Part shown: positions 56,402 through 64,000 of the stretch, piece by piece
How positions within the stretch are numbered: the first letter of the stretch is position 1
Layout of the letters: each line of letters begins with the position of its first letter
Assembly: GCF_016598595.1 (NCBI RefSeq)
Contig: NZ_CP066786.1
Span: 1,015,501-1,079,500, forward strand
Length of the DNA: 64,000 nt
DNA from: Martelella lutilitoris
Lineage (GTDB): Bacteria; Pseudomonadota; Alphaproteobacteria; Rhizobiales; Rhizobiaceae
Direction of reading: 5' to 3'
Program-made: the position numbers and the translations under genes
The notes under the pieces: model-generated
The model's database searches: none
What the model saw: the letters and a program-made list of their open reading frames with translations, nothing else
What the model was told of the DNA's origin: nothing

Positions 56402-57178
56402 TTATTGCGCGGTCCAGCCGCCGTCAATCGAAATATGCGTGCCGGTGACCTGGCAGGCGGCGTCGCTCGCTAGATAAAGCGCCGCGGCGGCGATCTGCTC
56501 GACGGTCACGAACTGCTTGGTCGGCTGGGCGGCCAGAAGAACGTCGGTTTTCACCTGTTCCTCCGTCATCCCGCGCGCCTTCGCCGTATCCGGGATCTGC
56601 TTTTCCACGAGCGGCGTCAGCACATAACCGGGGCAGATGGCGTTGACGGTGATGCTGTGACGGGCCAGTTCCAGCGCGACCGTCTTCGTCAGCCCCATCA
56701 TGCCGTGTTTCGCCGCCACATAGGCGGACTTGAAAGGCGAGGCGACCAGCCCGTGGGCGGAGACCAGATTGATGATCCGGCCGTGGCCCGCCTTCTTCAT
56801 CAGCGGAACCGCATGATGGATGGTGTGAAAGGAACTTGTCAGATTGATGGCGATGATCTGGTCCCATTTTTCCGGCGGAAAATCCTCGATCGGGCTGACA
56901 TGCTGCACGCCGGCGTTGTTGACCAGCACGTCGAGCCCGCCGAAGGTCTTGTCGGCAGTCGCGATCAGATCCGCGATCTCGTCTGGCTTGGTCATGTCGG
57001 CGGGGTGGTAGATCACCGATCCCTCGCCGAGACTGCCGATGCGATCGACGGCCTGATTGATCGCCTCTTCCGATCCGAAACCGTTGATGACGAGATTGTC
57101 TCCGGCCTTCGCGAAGCCTTCGGCGATGCCGAGGCCTATGCCGCTGGTCGAGCCGGTCACCACTACTGTACGCGCCAT
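56402..57178 (-). CDS. bdhA: D-3-hydroxybutyrate dehydrogenase
   Basis: A 258-residue SDR enzyme: VVTGSTSGIGLGIAEGFAKAG as the NAD motif, VNNAGVQHVSPIEDFPPEKWD, catalytic YVAAKHGMMG (Tyr-x-x-x-Lys) after SAHGLVASPFKSA, and CPGYVLTPLVEKQIP, all typical of 3-hydroxybutyrate dehydrogenase. It oxidises 3-hydroxybutyrate to acetoacetate, the substrate of ScoAB. It leads the operon into xdhAB and is divergent from the luciferase-like gene. Confidence 0.92.
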   Translation of the reverse strand: MARTVVVTGSTSGIGLGIAEGFAKAGDNLVINGFGSEEAINQAVDRIGSLGEGSVIYHPADMTKPDEIADLIATADKTFGGLDVLVNNAGVQHVSPIEDFPPEKWDQIIAINLTSSFHTIHHAVPLMKKAGHGRIINLVSAHGLVASPFKSAYVAAKHGMMGLTKTVALELARHSITVNAICPGYVLTPLVEKQIPDTAKARGMTEEQVKTDVLLAAQPTKQFVTVEQIAAAALYLASDAACQVTGTHISIDGGWTAQ

Positions 57179-57249
57179 GATATGTCTGCCATTCCCGATT
57201 CTTGTTGTTGTTCGCTATTCGCCTGAAAGGTTATGCGCAAACCAGAGGC

Positions 57250-57267
57250 CATGCAATTGCTTGCATG
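57250..57267. promoter_or_regulatory. Perfect inverted repeat upstream of bdhA and the luciferase-like gene
   Basis: CATGCAA-TTGC-TTGCATG has perfect 7-bp arms and lies in the 248-base divergent region, 72-89 bases before the bdhA start. A dimeric regulator could act on bdhA-xdhAB from here. No regulator gene is adjacent. Confidence 0.45.
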
Positions 57268-57426
57268 CCGGGCGGGGCCAAGAAATGGGCGTCCGGCGCC
57301 GGAGCGCGGAGCAGGGTGTGAACACAGCGTTTCAGGCGCGGCGACGCTCGATCCCGTGACTTGCGGCAGGCAATGCTCCATATCAGGGCCAACGCAATTC
57401 AGGTTCTGACTTGAAAGGACAAACCG

Positions 57427-58473
57427 ATGGAACTGGGTGTCTTCACATTTGCCGATGTCGATCCGTCTGACGGCATTGATCGCGGGCGCGAGGCCGAACG
57501 CCGAATGAAGGACCTGATGGAGGAGATCAGGCTGGCCGACGATGTCGGGCTCGATGTCTTCGGCGTCGGCGAGCATCACCGCGTCGACTATCTTGTTTCC
57601 TCGCCGGCAACGGTTCTGGCGGGTGCAGCCACGGTCACCAAGAATATCCGGCTGACGAGCGCGGTCTCGATCCTGTCGTCGGATGATCCTGTGCGCGTGT
57701 TCCAGCTGTTTTCCTCCGTCGACTTGCTGTCTTCGGGCCGGGCGGAAATCATGGCAGGGCGTGGATCCTTCATCGAAAGCTTTCCGCTTTTCGGCTATCC
57801 GCTGGAAGCCTATGACGAGCTGTTTTCGGAAAAACTCGATCTCCTGTTGAATATCCGCGAAAACGAGAAGGTCACCTGGTCGGGCAATACGCGCGCGCCG
57901 CTCGCCGATCAGTCTGTCTATCCGCGTCCGGTGCAGAATCCGCTGCCGGTCTGGATCGCCGCCGGCGGCACGCCGCAGTCGATGGCGCGTGCCGGCTTTC
58001 TCGGCCTGCCGCTGATCATCGCCATCCTCGGCGGTCAGCCGCGCCGGTTTGCGCCGCTCTTCGATATCCACCGCCAGGCGGGGCTTCAGGCCGGCCACGA
58101 TCCGGCGAAGCTGAAGCGCGGCATTTCCGTCCACGGTTTTCTCGCCGATACGGCCGAGGAAGCCGCCGACATCTTCTTCGAACCGCAAAAGGCGGTGATG
58201 GACAGGCTCGGACGCGAGCGCGGCTGGGGGCCGCAAAGCCGGGCGCAGTTCGATGCCTCGATGGGACCGGAAGGCGCGCTCTTCGTCGGCGGGCCGGAGG
58301 ACCTTGCGCGCAAGATTGTCGCCCACCAGCGCATTTTCGGTCTCGACCGGTTCATGATTCAGTTCGCCGTCGGGCTTGTGCCGCAAGCGCAAGTGTTGCA
58401 TGCCATCGAGCTGTTCGGCAAAAGGGTCGCGCCGATGGTGCGCGAAATGCTCGCCGATGGCGAACCGGTTTAG
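57427..58473 (+). CDS. Luciferase-like (LLM class) flavin-dependent oxidoreductase
   Basis: A 348-residue TIM-barrel flavoprotein. MELGVFTFADVDP, FGVGEHHRVDYLVSSPATVLAG, MAGRGSFIESFPLFGY and PVWIAAGGTPQSMARAG are signatures of the LLM family, which uses reduced flavin or F420. Substrate is unknown; the closest well-known pattern is the GEHH subfamily. It starts a series of + genes running to der; a Map gene follows after 27 bases. Confidence 0.86.
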   Translation: MELGVFTFADVDPSDGIDRGREAERRMKDLMEEIRLADDVGLDVFGVGEHHRVDYLVSSPATVLAGAATVTKNIRLTSAVSILSSDDPVRVFQLFSSVDLLSSGRAEIMAGRGSFIESFPLFGYPLEAYDELFSEKLDLLLNIRENEKVTWSGNTRAPLADQSVYPRPVQNPLPVWIAAGGTPQSMARAGFLGLPLIIAILGGQPRRFAPLFDIHRQAGLQAGHDPAKLKRGISVHGFLADTAEEAADIFFEPQKAVMDRLGRERGWGPQSRAQFDASMGPEGALFVGGPEDLARKIVAHQRIFGLDRFMIQFAVGLVPQAQVLHAIELFGKRVAPMVREMLADGEPV

Positions 58474-58500
58474 AATTGGAATGGTGAAAAGAGGGCCTGG

Positions 58501-59259
58501 ATGATCGTCACGACAGAAGAAGAGCTTCAGGCCCTGAAGGAGATCGGTCGCATCTGCGCGGGCGCGGTCGACATCATGTCGAAGGCGCTGGAGCCCGGCA
58601 TTACGACGCTTGAACTGGACAATATCGGCCGTAGGTTCCTGGAGGACAACGGCGCGCAGTCGGCGCCGGAAGTGACCTATCGATTTCCCGGAGCCACCTG
58701 CATTTCCGTCAACGAGGAAGTTGCCCACGGCATTCCGGGCGACCGGGTGATTGCCGCCGGCGACCTCGTCAATATCGATGTTTCGGCCGAGAAGAACGGC
58801 TTTTTCTCCGACACCGGCGCATCATTCGCCGTGCCGCCGGTGACAGCGAAGATCAAGCGCCTCTGCCGCGACGGCAAGCGGGCGATGTGGACGGGCATCA
58901 ACCAGGTGAAACCCGGCGGCGATTTCGCCGATATCGGCAATGCCATCGGCGATTTTGCCCGCAAGAACCGCTATTCGCTGATCCGCAACCTCGCGAGCCA
59001 CGGCATCGGCCGCTCGCTGCACGAGGAGCCCGCCGAGCTTTCCACCTGGCCGGACCCGAGCGAACGGCGGCGCATTGCCGAGGGGCATGTGTTCACGGTC
59101 GAGCCTTTCCTCTCTCTCGGCGGCGAATTCGCCGAGGAGGAAGAGGACCGCGACTGGGTGCTTTATTCGATTCCCAAGGCGCTGACGGTCCAGTTCGAGC
59201 ACACGCTGGTGGCAACCCGAAACGGCCCGGTGATCCTGACGCTTCCCGGGGGCGAGTAG
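58501..59259 (+). CDS. map: Type I methionine aminopeptidase
   Basis: A 252-residue peptidase. Metal ligands are seen in order: Asp in [16 protein letters not shown] (two Asp), His in [15 protein letters not shown], Glu in [11 protein letters not shown] and Glu in [12 protein letters not shown]; the substrate His is in [11 protein letters not shown]. It removes the initiator Met. GAGGGCC precedes the ATG. There is a slightly unusual FFSDTG where most have a HxDTS-type sequence, so it may be a second Map paralogue rather than the essential one. Confidence 0.88.
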   Translation: MIVTTEEELQALKEIGRICAGAVDIMSKALEPGITTLELDNIGRRFLEDNGAQSAPEVTYRFPGATCISVNEEVAHGIPGDRVIAAGDLVNIDVSAEKNGFFSDTGASFAVPPVTAKIKRLCRDGKRAMWTGINQVKPGGDFADIGNAIGDFARKNRYSLIRNLASHGIGRSLHEEPAELSTWPDPSERRRIAEGHVFTVEPFLSLGGEFAEEEEDRDWVLYSIPKALTVQFEHTLVATRNGPVILTLPGGE

Positions 59260-59395
59260 CCTGCTCTCCGCTTGCGGCGCGAAGGCGTCTGCAAGACCTG
59301 AACAATGTTTAATTTCTCTTTCGGCCGTTTTTTGCCATAGATGGGCAGCGAACTCCTTCGTTCTCGTTCTCGTGCTCTTGCGGAAGGTCTGCCTC

Positions 59396-60667
59396 TTGTT
59401 TCAGTCGTTTTTTCCGAAGCCGAAACTGTTTTTCGCCTCCGCCCTGATATGGGCGCTGGTCGCGATCGCCGGCTGGTACGGCGTGGTGCGCGAGCTTGGC
59501 GTCGCCGTAGGCTTCGCGCCCTATCCGGAAGGCGAGCAGCCGATCGGGCTTGCCCATTTCGTAACGCCCGACTTCCTGTGGTTCTACCTCTATTATGCCG
59601 TGTTCTCGGTGATCTTCGGCGTTTTCTGGTGGATCGTCGGCGATAATCGCAAATGGCAGCCCTGGTCGGTGTGGGGGTCGCAGCTGATCATCTTCGTCAC
59701 CTATTTTTCGGTGCAGATCTCGGTTGCCATCAACAACTGGCGCCGTCCTTTCGGGGATACGTTGCAGGCGGCACTTCAGGGCGAAGGCGGCATAACGGTC
59801 GGCGACTTTTATACGCTGATGCTGATCTTCCTGCAGATCGCCTTTCTGAGCGTCACCCTTTTCATCGTTTCGCGCTTCTTCATCAGCCACTATATCTTCC
59901 GCTGGCGCACGGCGATGAATGACTACTACACCGGCATGTGGGAACGCGTCCGTCATATCGAAGGCGCATCCCAGCGCGTTCAGGAAGACACGATGCGCTT
60001 CGCCTCGATCATGGAGGGGCTCGGCGTTTCGATGATCGATTCGGTGATGACCCTGATCGCCTTTCTGCCGGTGCTGTTCTCGCTGTCGCAATATGTCACC
60101 GAACTGCCGATCGTCGGCGCGATTCCCGCTCCGCTTTTCACCGCGGCGATCTTCTGGTCGCTGTTCGGCACGATCTTGCTGGTTGTTGTGGGCATCAAGC
60201 TTCCGGGGCTGGAGTTCCGCAATCAGCGCGTCGAGGCCGCCTACCGTAAGGAACTCGTCTATGGCGAGGACCATGAGGACCGGGCCGATCCGGTGACGCT
60301 GCAGGAGCTCTTCACCAATGTGCGCCGCAACTATTTCCGGCTCTATCTGCACTACACCTATTTCAATCTCGCCCGCAGTCTCTACCTCCAGGCCGACAAT
60401 ATCTTCGGCTATTTCATTCTGGTCCCGGCAATTGTCGCCGGCGCGGTGACCTACGGTCTCGTACAGCAGATCGTGACGGCTTTCGGCCAGGTTGCCTCCT
60501 CGTTCCAGTATCTCGTGATGTCCTGGTCGACGATTATCGAGCTGATCTCGATCTACAAGCGCCTGAAGGCCTTCGAGGCTGCGATCTTCGGTCAGCAACT
60601 GCCGGAGATCGACCGCGAGGACTATCAGGAGCCGGGCGGCGCGGTGGCCGATACGCATCCCGACTGA
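59396..60667 (+). CDS. bacA: BacA/SbmA peptide transporter
   Basis: A 423-residue membrane protein with about seven or eight helices. Segments nearly identical to SbmA include [89 protein letters not shown], and [10 protein letters not shown]. It imports peptides such as NCR and Bac7 and affects lipid A; in rhizobia and Brucella it is needed in the host. GGAAGG 8 bases upstream and homology support the TTG start at 59396; a GTG at 59372 is longer. Coding for a host-linked factor, it does not prove symbiosis. Confidence 0.94.
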   Translation: MFQSFFPKPKLFFASALIWALVAIAGWYGVVRELGVAVGFAPYPEGEQPIGLAHFVTPDFLWFYLYYAVFSVIFGVFWWIVGDNRKWQPWSVWGSQLIIFVTYFSVQISVAINNWRRPFGDTLQAALQGEGGITVGDFYTLMLIFLQIAFLSVTLFIVSRFFISHYIFRWRTAMNDYYTGMWERVRHIEGASQRVQEDTMRFASIMEGLGVSMIDSVMTLIAFLPVLFSLSQYVTELPIVGAIPAPLFTAAIFWSLFGTILLVVVGIKLPGLEFRNQRVEAAYRKELVYGEDHEDRADPVTLQELFTNVRRNYFRLYLHYTYFNLARSLYLQADNIFGYFILVPAIVAGAVTYGLVQQIVTAFGQVASSFQYLVMSWSTIIELISIYKRLKAFEAAIFGQQLPEIDREDYQEPGGAVADTHPD

Positions 60668-60681
60668 GAAAATTGAAACCG

Positions 60682-60710
60682 CCGCCGTCTGAAGCGACTT
60701 CAAACGGCGG
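60682..60710 (+). terminator. Hairpin after bacA
   Basis: CCGCCGT-C-TGAAG, a CGA loop, then CTTCA-A-ACGGCGG: a 13-bp stem with one mismatch, followed by TGTTTC. A moderate intrinsic terminator between bacA and the NnrU gene. Confidence 0.55.
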
Positions 60711-60763
60711 TGTTTCGCGCCTATTGTGCTGGCGGTATTTCGCGCCTTCAGGGGGATAGCGCC

Positions 60764-61351
60764 ATGGTCATGCTCATCGTTGCGGTGCTGGTTTTCACGG
60801 GCATTCATCTCATCAACACTTTCGCGCCGGGGTTTCGCCGCTCGATGATCGATCGTCTGGGCGAGAACGGTTGGAAGGGGGGCTTTTCGCTCGCGGCGCT
60901 GGTAGCGCTCGTCTTCATGATCTGGGCCTTCGGCCGGGCCCGTCAGGAAGGCATCGTGCTCTACACGCCGCCCTTCTGGATGGCGCACGTCACCCTTCTT
61001 CTGATGCTTCTTGCGATGATCTGTCTTGCCGCAAGCTTCTTTCCGCCGGGTCGGATCACGACGATGGCCAAGCATCCGATGGTGCTGTCCGTGAAGATCT
61101 GGGCTTTCGGCCATCTTCTGGCCAATGGCGAGGCGGCATCCGTCATCCTCTTTGCCGGCCTTCTCGTCTGGGCGGTGATCCTCAGGATTTCGCTGGCACG
61201 GCGCGAGCGCTCCGGCAATTGCAGTCGCAAACCCTTCGTCTCCGCGCGCTACGACGCCTATGCTTTCGTCCTCGGGGTCGTGCTCTGGGGACTGTTCATC
61301 TGGAAGCTTCACATCTGGCTGATCGGCGTTCCGGTGCCGCTCGCCATGTGA
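60764..61351 (+). CDS. NnrU-family membrane protein
   Basis: A 195-residue protein with five or six membrane helices. MVMLIVAVLVFTGIHLINTFAP at the start, MAKHPMVLSVKIWAFGHLLANGEAASVILF and the later SARYDAYAF fit the NnrU family, named in the nitrite/nitric oxide reductase context. No nir or nor genes are in the window. GGGGGA 8 bases upstream sets the ATG at 60764. Role unknown. Confidence 0.85.
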   Translation: MVMLIVAVLVFTGIHLINTFAPGFRRSMIDRLGENGWKGGFSLAALVALVFMIWAFGRARQEGIVLYTPPFWMAHVTLLLMLLAMICLAASFFPPGRITTMAKHPMVLSVKIWAFGHLLANGEAASVILFAGLLVWAVILRISLARRERSGNCSRKPFVSARYDAYAFVLGVVLWGLFIWKLHIWLIGVPVPLAM

Positions 61352-61357
61352 AAACAG

Positions 61358-61396
61358 GCCGCCCGGTGCAATATCACCGTTGCCCCGCGGCTTTTT
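61358..61396 (+). terminator. Candidate terminator after the NnrU-like gene
   Basis: GCCGC pairs with GCGGC around an inner hairpin CGGTG-CAATAT-CACCG, followed by TTTTT at 61392-61396. The outer stem is short, but the T run follows directly. Confidence 0.5.
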
Positions 61397-61468
61397 CCCT
61401 TACAACGGGATGAAAAAACGGCTAGAAGGCCCGGCACTGGAGAATGAAATTCGTGCCGGAGTGACGGA

Positions 61469-62149
61469 ATGGCAAATCAGGACGACAGTTTTATTCGCGA
61501 GGTCAACGAGGAGCTGCGTTCCGACAGGATGAAGGATGCGTGGCGGCGCTTCGGGCGTTATCTGATTGCCCTTGCCGTCCTGCTCGTCGTCGGAACCGCG
61601 GGCTGGCGCGGCTATGAATACTGGCAGGCGCGTGAAGCGGCCCAGTCCGGTGATGTTTTCCTGACCGCGCTGAACCAGATCGAGGCCGGCAATCTTGCCG
61701 CCGCCGAAGAGACGCTGTCGAAGCTCGAGTCCGAAGGCCATGGGGCCTATCCGGTTCTTGCCGAACTGCGCGCAGCGACGCTTCTTTCCGAAGCGGGCGA
61801 TACGGCCGCAGCCGTCTCCGCCTTCTCTTCGATCGGCAAGGATCGCAGCGTGCCGGAAGCGATCCGCGACGCTGCCAAGCTGCGCGCCGGCTGGCTGCTG
61901 GTCGATACCGGAACCTATGAACAGGTGTCGGCGGAAGTGGAGGAACTTGCCAATGACGGCAACCCGTTCCGTTTTTCCGCGCGCGAGATCCTCGGTCTTT
62001 CCGCCTATGCCCATCAGGATTATGCCCGCGCCCAGGAATGGTTCGAGGACGTCGCCAATGATCCGGAAGCGCCGCGCAACGTGCTGAACCGCGCGCAGAT
62101 TCTGCTCGAGGTGATGACCGCCAACGGCGAAATCCAGGATGCCGGCTAA
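61469..62149 (+). CDS. TPR-like single-span membrane protein, YfgM type
   Basis: A 226-residue protein: short N-terminal cytosolic part (DDSFIREVNEELRSDRMKDAWRRFG), one membrane helix at about 30-48, and a helical TPR-like periplasmic part (LNQIEAGNLAAAEETLSKLE, DYARAQEWFEDVANDPEAP). This is the layout of YfgM, which works with the Sec translocon and BamB in E. coli. It is upstream of der by 19 bases; a BamB-like gene is often between them in other bacteria but not here. GGAG precedes the ATG by 7 bases. Confidence 0.82.
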   Translation: MANQDDSFIREVNEELRSDRMKDAWRRFGRYLIALAVLLVVGTAGWRGYEYWQAREAAQSGDVFLTALNQIEAGNLAAAEETLSKLESEGHGAYPVLAELRAATLLSEAGDTAAAVSAFSSIGKDRSVPEAIRDAAKLRAGWLLVDTGTYEQVSAEVEELANDGNPFRFSAREILGLSAYAHQDYARAQEWFEDVANDPEAPRNVLNRAQILLEVMTANGEIQDAG

Positions 62150-62168
62150 GCCGGCCCGAGAGGAATAG

Positions 62169-63596
62169 ATGAGTTTCAAGGTCGCAATCGTCGGAAGGCC
62201 GAATGTCGGCAAGTCCACGCTGTTCAACCGTCTGGTCGGGCAGAAGCTGGCGCTCGTCGACGACACGCCGGGGGTGACCCGCGACCGCCGGCCGGGCGAT
62301 GCGCGGCTGTTTGATCTCCGCTTCACCATCATCGATACGGCCGGCCTTGAAGAGGCTGCCGCCGACACGCTGCCGGGGCGCATGCGCGCGCAGACGGAAG
62401 CGGCGATCGACGAAGCCGACCTTTCGCTCTTTCTCATCGACGCCAAGGCCGGGTTGACGCCCGCCGACGCAACGCTTGCCGAACTGCTGCGCCGCCGCGG
62501 CAAGCCCGTCGTGCTGGTTGCCAACAAGGCAGAGGCGCGCGGCTCGGATGCCGGCTTTTATGATGCCTTCACGCTGGGCCTGGGCGAGCCCTGTCCGATT
62601 TCCGCCGAACATGGCCAGGGCATGAACGATCTGCGCGAGGCGATCATCGAGGCGATCGGCGAGGAGCGCGCCTTTCCAAAGGAAGAGCCTGCCGAGGAGG
62701 CGCTCACCGATGTGATGCTGACGAAGGAAGAGGCCGACAACCCGGAAGAGGCCGCCCCCTATGACGACAGCAAGCCCTTGCGGGTCGCGATCGTGGGCCG
62801 TCCGAACGCCGGAAAATCGACGCTGATCAACCGCTATCTCGGCGAAGAGCGTCTTCTGACCGGGCCGGAGGCCGGCATCACCCGCGATTCCATTTCGGTG
62901 GAGTGGGAGTGGCGCGGCCGGCCGATCAAGCTGTTCGACACCGCCGGCATGCGCCGCAAGGCGCGGGTGGTCGAAAAACTTGAAAAACTTTCCGTCTCCG
63001 ACGCGCTGCGCGCCATCCGTTTTGCCGAATGCGTGGTGATCGTCTTCGATGCCACGATCCCGTTTGAAAAGCAGGACCTGCAGATTGTCGATCTCGTGCT
63101 GCGCGAGGGCAGGGCGGCCGTGATCGCGTTCAACAAATGGGACATGATCGAGGACCGCCAGCAGGTGCTGGCGGATTTGCGCGAGAAGACAGAGCGGCTT
63201 TTGCCGCAGGCGCGCGGCATTCGCGCCGTGCCGATTTCCGGCGAGCGGGGCACCGGCCTCGACAAGCTGATGCAGGCGGTCGCCGATACCGACAAGGTGT
63301 GGAACCGTCGCATCTCGACGGCCAGACTCAATCGCTGGCTCGACGGCCAGACGGTCAGCCACCCGCCGCCCGCCGTTTCCGGCCGGCGCCTTCGGATGAA
63401 ATACATGACGCAGGTGAAAACCCGTCCGCCCGGCTTCATGATCTCCTGCACCAGGCCGGATGCCGTGCCGGAAAGCTATATCCGCTATCTGACCAATGGT
63501 CTGCGCGCCGATTTCGATATGCCGGGCGTGCCGATCCGCATTCATTTCCGCGCCGGCGACAATCCTTTCGAGCACAAGCGCAAGAAGAAGCGCTGA
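62169..63596 (+). CDS. der: Ribosome assembly GTPase Der (EngA)
   Basis: A 475-residue protein with two GTPase domains. The first P-loop is [12 protein letters not shown] at about residues 8-19, the second [12 protein letters not shown] at about 212-223; switch and NKWD motifs follow ([10 protein letters not shown]). The C-terminal KH-like domain ends with [17 protein letters not shown], as usual. It binds the 50S subunit and is essential in most bacteria. It ends at 63596, with the convergent glycosyltransferase stop touching it. Confidence 0.96.
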   Translation: MSFKVAIVGRPNVGKSTLFNRLVGQKLALVDDTPGVTRDRRPGDARLFDLRFTIIDTAGLEEAAADTLPGRMRAQTEAAIDEADLSLFLIDAKAGLTPADATLAELLRRRGKPVVLVANKAEARGSDAGFYDAFTLGLGEPCPISAEHGQGMNDLREAIIEAIGEERAFPKEEPAEEALTDVMLTKEEADNPEEAAPYDDSKPLRVAIVGRPNAGKSTLINRYLGEERLLTGPEAGITRDSISVEWEWRGRPIKLFDTAGMRRKARVVEKLEKLSVSDALRAIRFAECVVIVFDATIPFEKQDLQIVDLVLREGRAAVIAFNKWDMIEDRQQVLADLREKTERLLPQARGIRAVPISGERGTGLDKLMQAVADTDKVWNRRISTARLNRWLDGQTVSHPPPAVSGRRLRMKYMTQVKTRPPGFMISCTRPDAVPESYIRYLTNGLRADFDMPGVPIRIHFRAGDNPFEHKRKKKR

Positions 63597-64000
63597 TCAG
63601 GGCCCGTGGGCGACAAGCATGTTGTCGTAGAACTGCCGCGCAGCCGCCTCCCACGTATAGGTCAGAGCCAGGTCGCGCGCCGCTTCCGGCGAACATTCCA
63701 GCGCCTTGAGGCAGGCGGCACTCAGGTCGTCGTCGAGCGCGCCGGCCTGCTCATGGCCGCCGAGGATGTCGCTCGGGCCGGTCACGGGGAAGGCCGCGAC
63801 GGGCACGCCGCTCGAAAGCGCCTCGATGATCGTGTTGCCGAAGGTGTCGGTCTTCGACGTGAAGACGAAAACATCCGCTTCCGCATAGGCTTTCGCCAGC
63901 GCCTCGTCCTGCAACATGCCGGCAAAGTGCACATTGGGGTATTTTTCCTCAAGCGTCCTGCGCGCCGGCCCGTCGCCGACAACGACGATGCTGCCGGGCA
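63597..64000 (-). CDS. Glycosyltransferase family 4-type, C-terminal fragment
   Basis: The frame is open to the right window edge and ends at 63597; about 133 residues of the C-terminal GT-B domain are visible. VGDGPARRTLEEKYPNVHFAG, then ADVFVFTSKTDTFGNTIIEALSSGVPVAAF is the UDP/GDP-sugar-binding pattern (FPSxTDTFGxxxLEAMASG class). It would transfer sugar to a lipid or polysaccharide; the acceptor cannot be told. The N-terminal acceptor domain lies outside the window. Confidence 0.85.
   Translation of the reverse strand, partial: PGSIVVVGDGPARRTLEEKYPNVHFAGMLQDEALAKAYAEADVFVFTSKTDTFGNTIIEALSSGVPVAAFPVTGPSDILGGHEQAGALDDDLSAACLKALECSPEAARDLALTYTWEAAARQFYDNMLVAHGP

Noticed and set aside
59309..61312. 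667-residue minus frame opposite bacA and the NnrU gene
   Set aside because: Spans several real genes and is rich in His, Asp and Arg; artefact of codon bias.
61503..63575. 690-residue open frame opposite der
   Set aside because: Antisense shadow of der and the YfgM-type gene; no recognisable domains.

Overview
The window is a continuous, gene-dense stretch of high-GC chromosome from an alphaproteobacterium, most likely order Hyphomicrobiales (Rhizobiales). The evidence is a BacA/SbmA peptide transporter, a DUF930 protein, the gene order DUF1045-puuE-uraD, a bdhA-xdhA-xdhB operon, and many small operons with GGAG-type ribosome sites and 4-base ATGA overlaps. I see no rRNA or tRNA gene, insertion sequence, prophage, CRISPR array or replication origin. 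About 65 protein genes are supported, two of them cut by the window edges (an SDR oxidoreductase at the left, a glycosyltransferase at the right).

Layout. 0-9 kb: SDR fragment, TfoX-like protein, riboflavin synthase, Fe-type superoxide dismutase, membrane PQQ glucose dehydrogenase, DUF2254 membrane protein, oligopeptidase B, DUF930 protein. 8.7-12 kb: a sulfide:quinone oxidoreductase divergent from a universal stress protein, a DksA-type zinc finger protein and a haemolysin III membrane protein; an FNR/FixK-like box lies between. 12-13.7 kb: two tandem secreted LprI/DUF1311 proteins and a GNAT acetyltransferase. 13.7-18.3 kb: glpD-glpK and an MdtD-like drug exporter. 18.4-22.2 kb: a Tat-exported metallo-beta-lactamase-fold protein, then guaB translationally coupled to a Gfo/Idh/MocA oxidoreductase. 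22.2-25.4 kb: a three-gene operon of circularly permuted ATP-grasp, alpha-E and transglutaminase-like proteins, the best candidate here for a poorly understood system. 25.7-27.8 kb: a lipoprotein murein transglycosylase and a DeoR/GlpR regulator. 27.9-34 kb: an ABC importer, a DUF1868 2H-phosphoesterase-like protein and a divergent ROK regulator. 34-37.2 kb: ketone-body genes scoA-scoB-thiolase divergent from a PAS-LuxR regulator. 37.3-39 kb: a 47-residue protein and a radical-SAM sulfatase maturase with a SEC-C tail. 39-42.7 kb: RhlE-type helicase, then MnmD head-to-head with a FAD oxidoreductase.

42.7-57.2 kb is mostly a purine degradation region. It encodes every step from guanine to glyoxylate and urea: guanine deaminase, xanthine dehydrogenase (XdhA/B, chaperone XdhC), membrane urate hydroxylase PuuD, hydroxyisourate hydrolase, OHCU decarboxylase, allantoinase PuuE, allantoicase and ureidoglycolate lyase. 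The genes form two facing groups that meet at a pair of inverted palindromic repeats. The xdh genes share an operon with 3-hydroxybutyrate dehydrogenase, so purine and ketone-body metabolism are linked. 57.4-64 kb: luciferase-like flavoprotein, type I methionine aminopeptidase, BacA, NnrU-like membrane protein, a TPR membrane protein, the GTPase Der, and a glycosyltransferase fragment.

Regulatory sites were found by eye: an FNR/FixK-like box, GlpR-like half-sites before both glpD and the DeoR-type gene, and palindromes before the sco/LuxR, ROK/ABC, lldD, bdhA and sqr genes. All family calls rest on recognised motifs and remembered family features; no database search was run.
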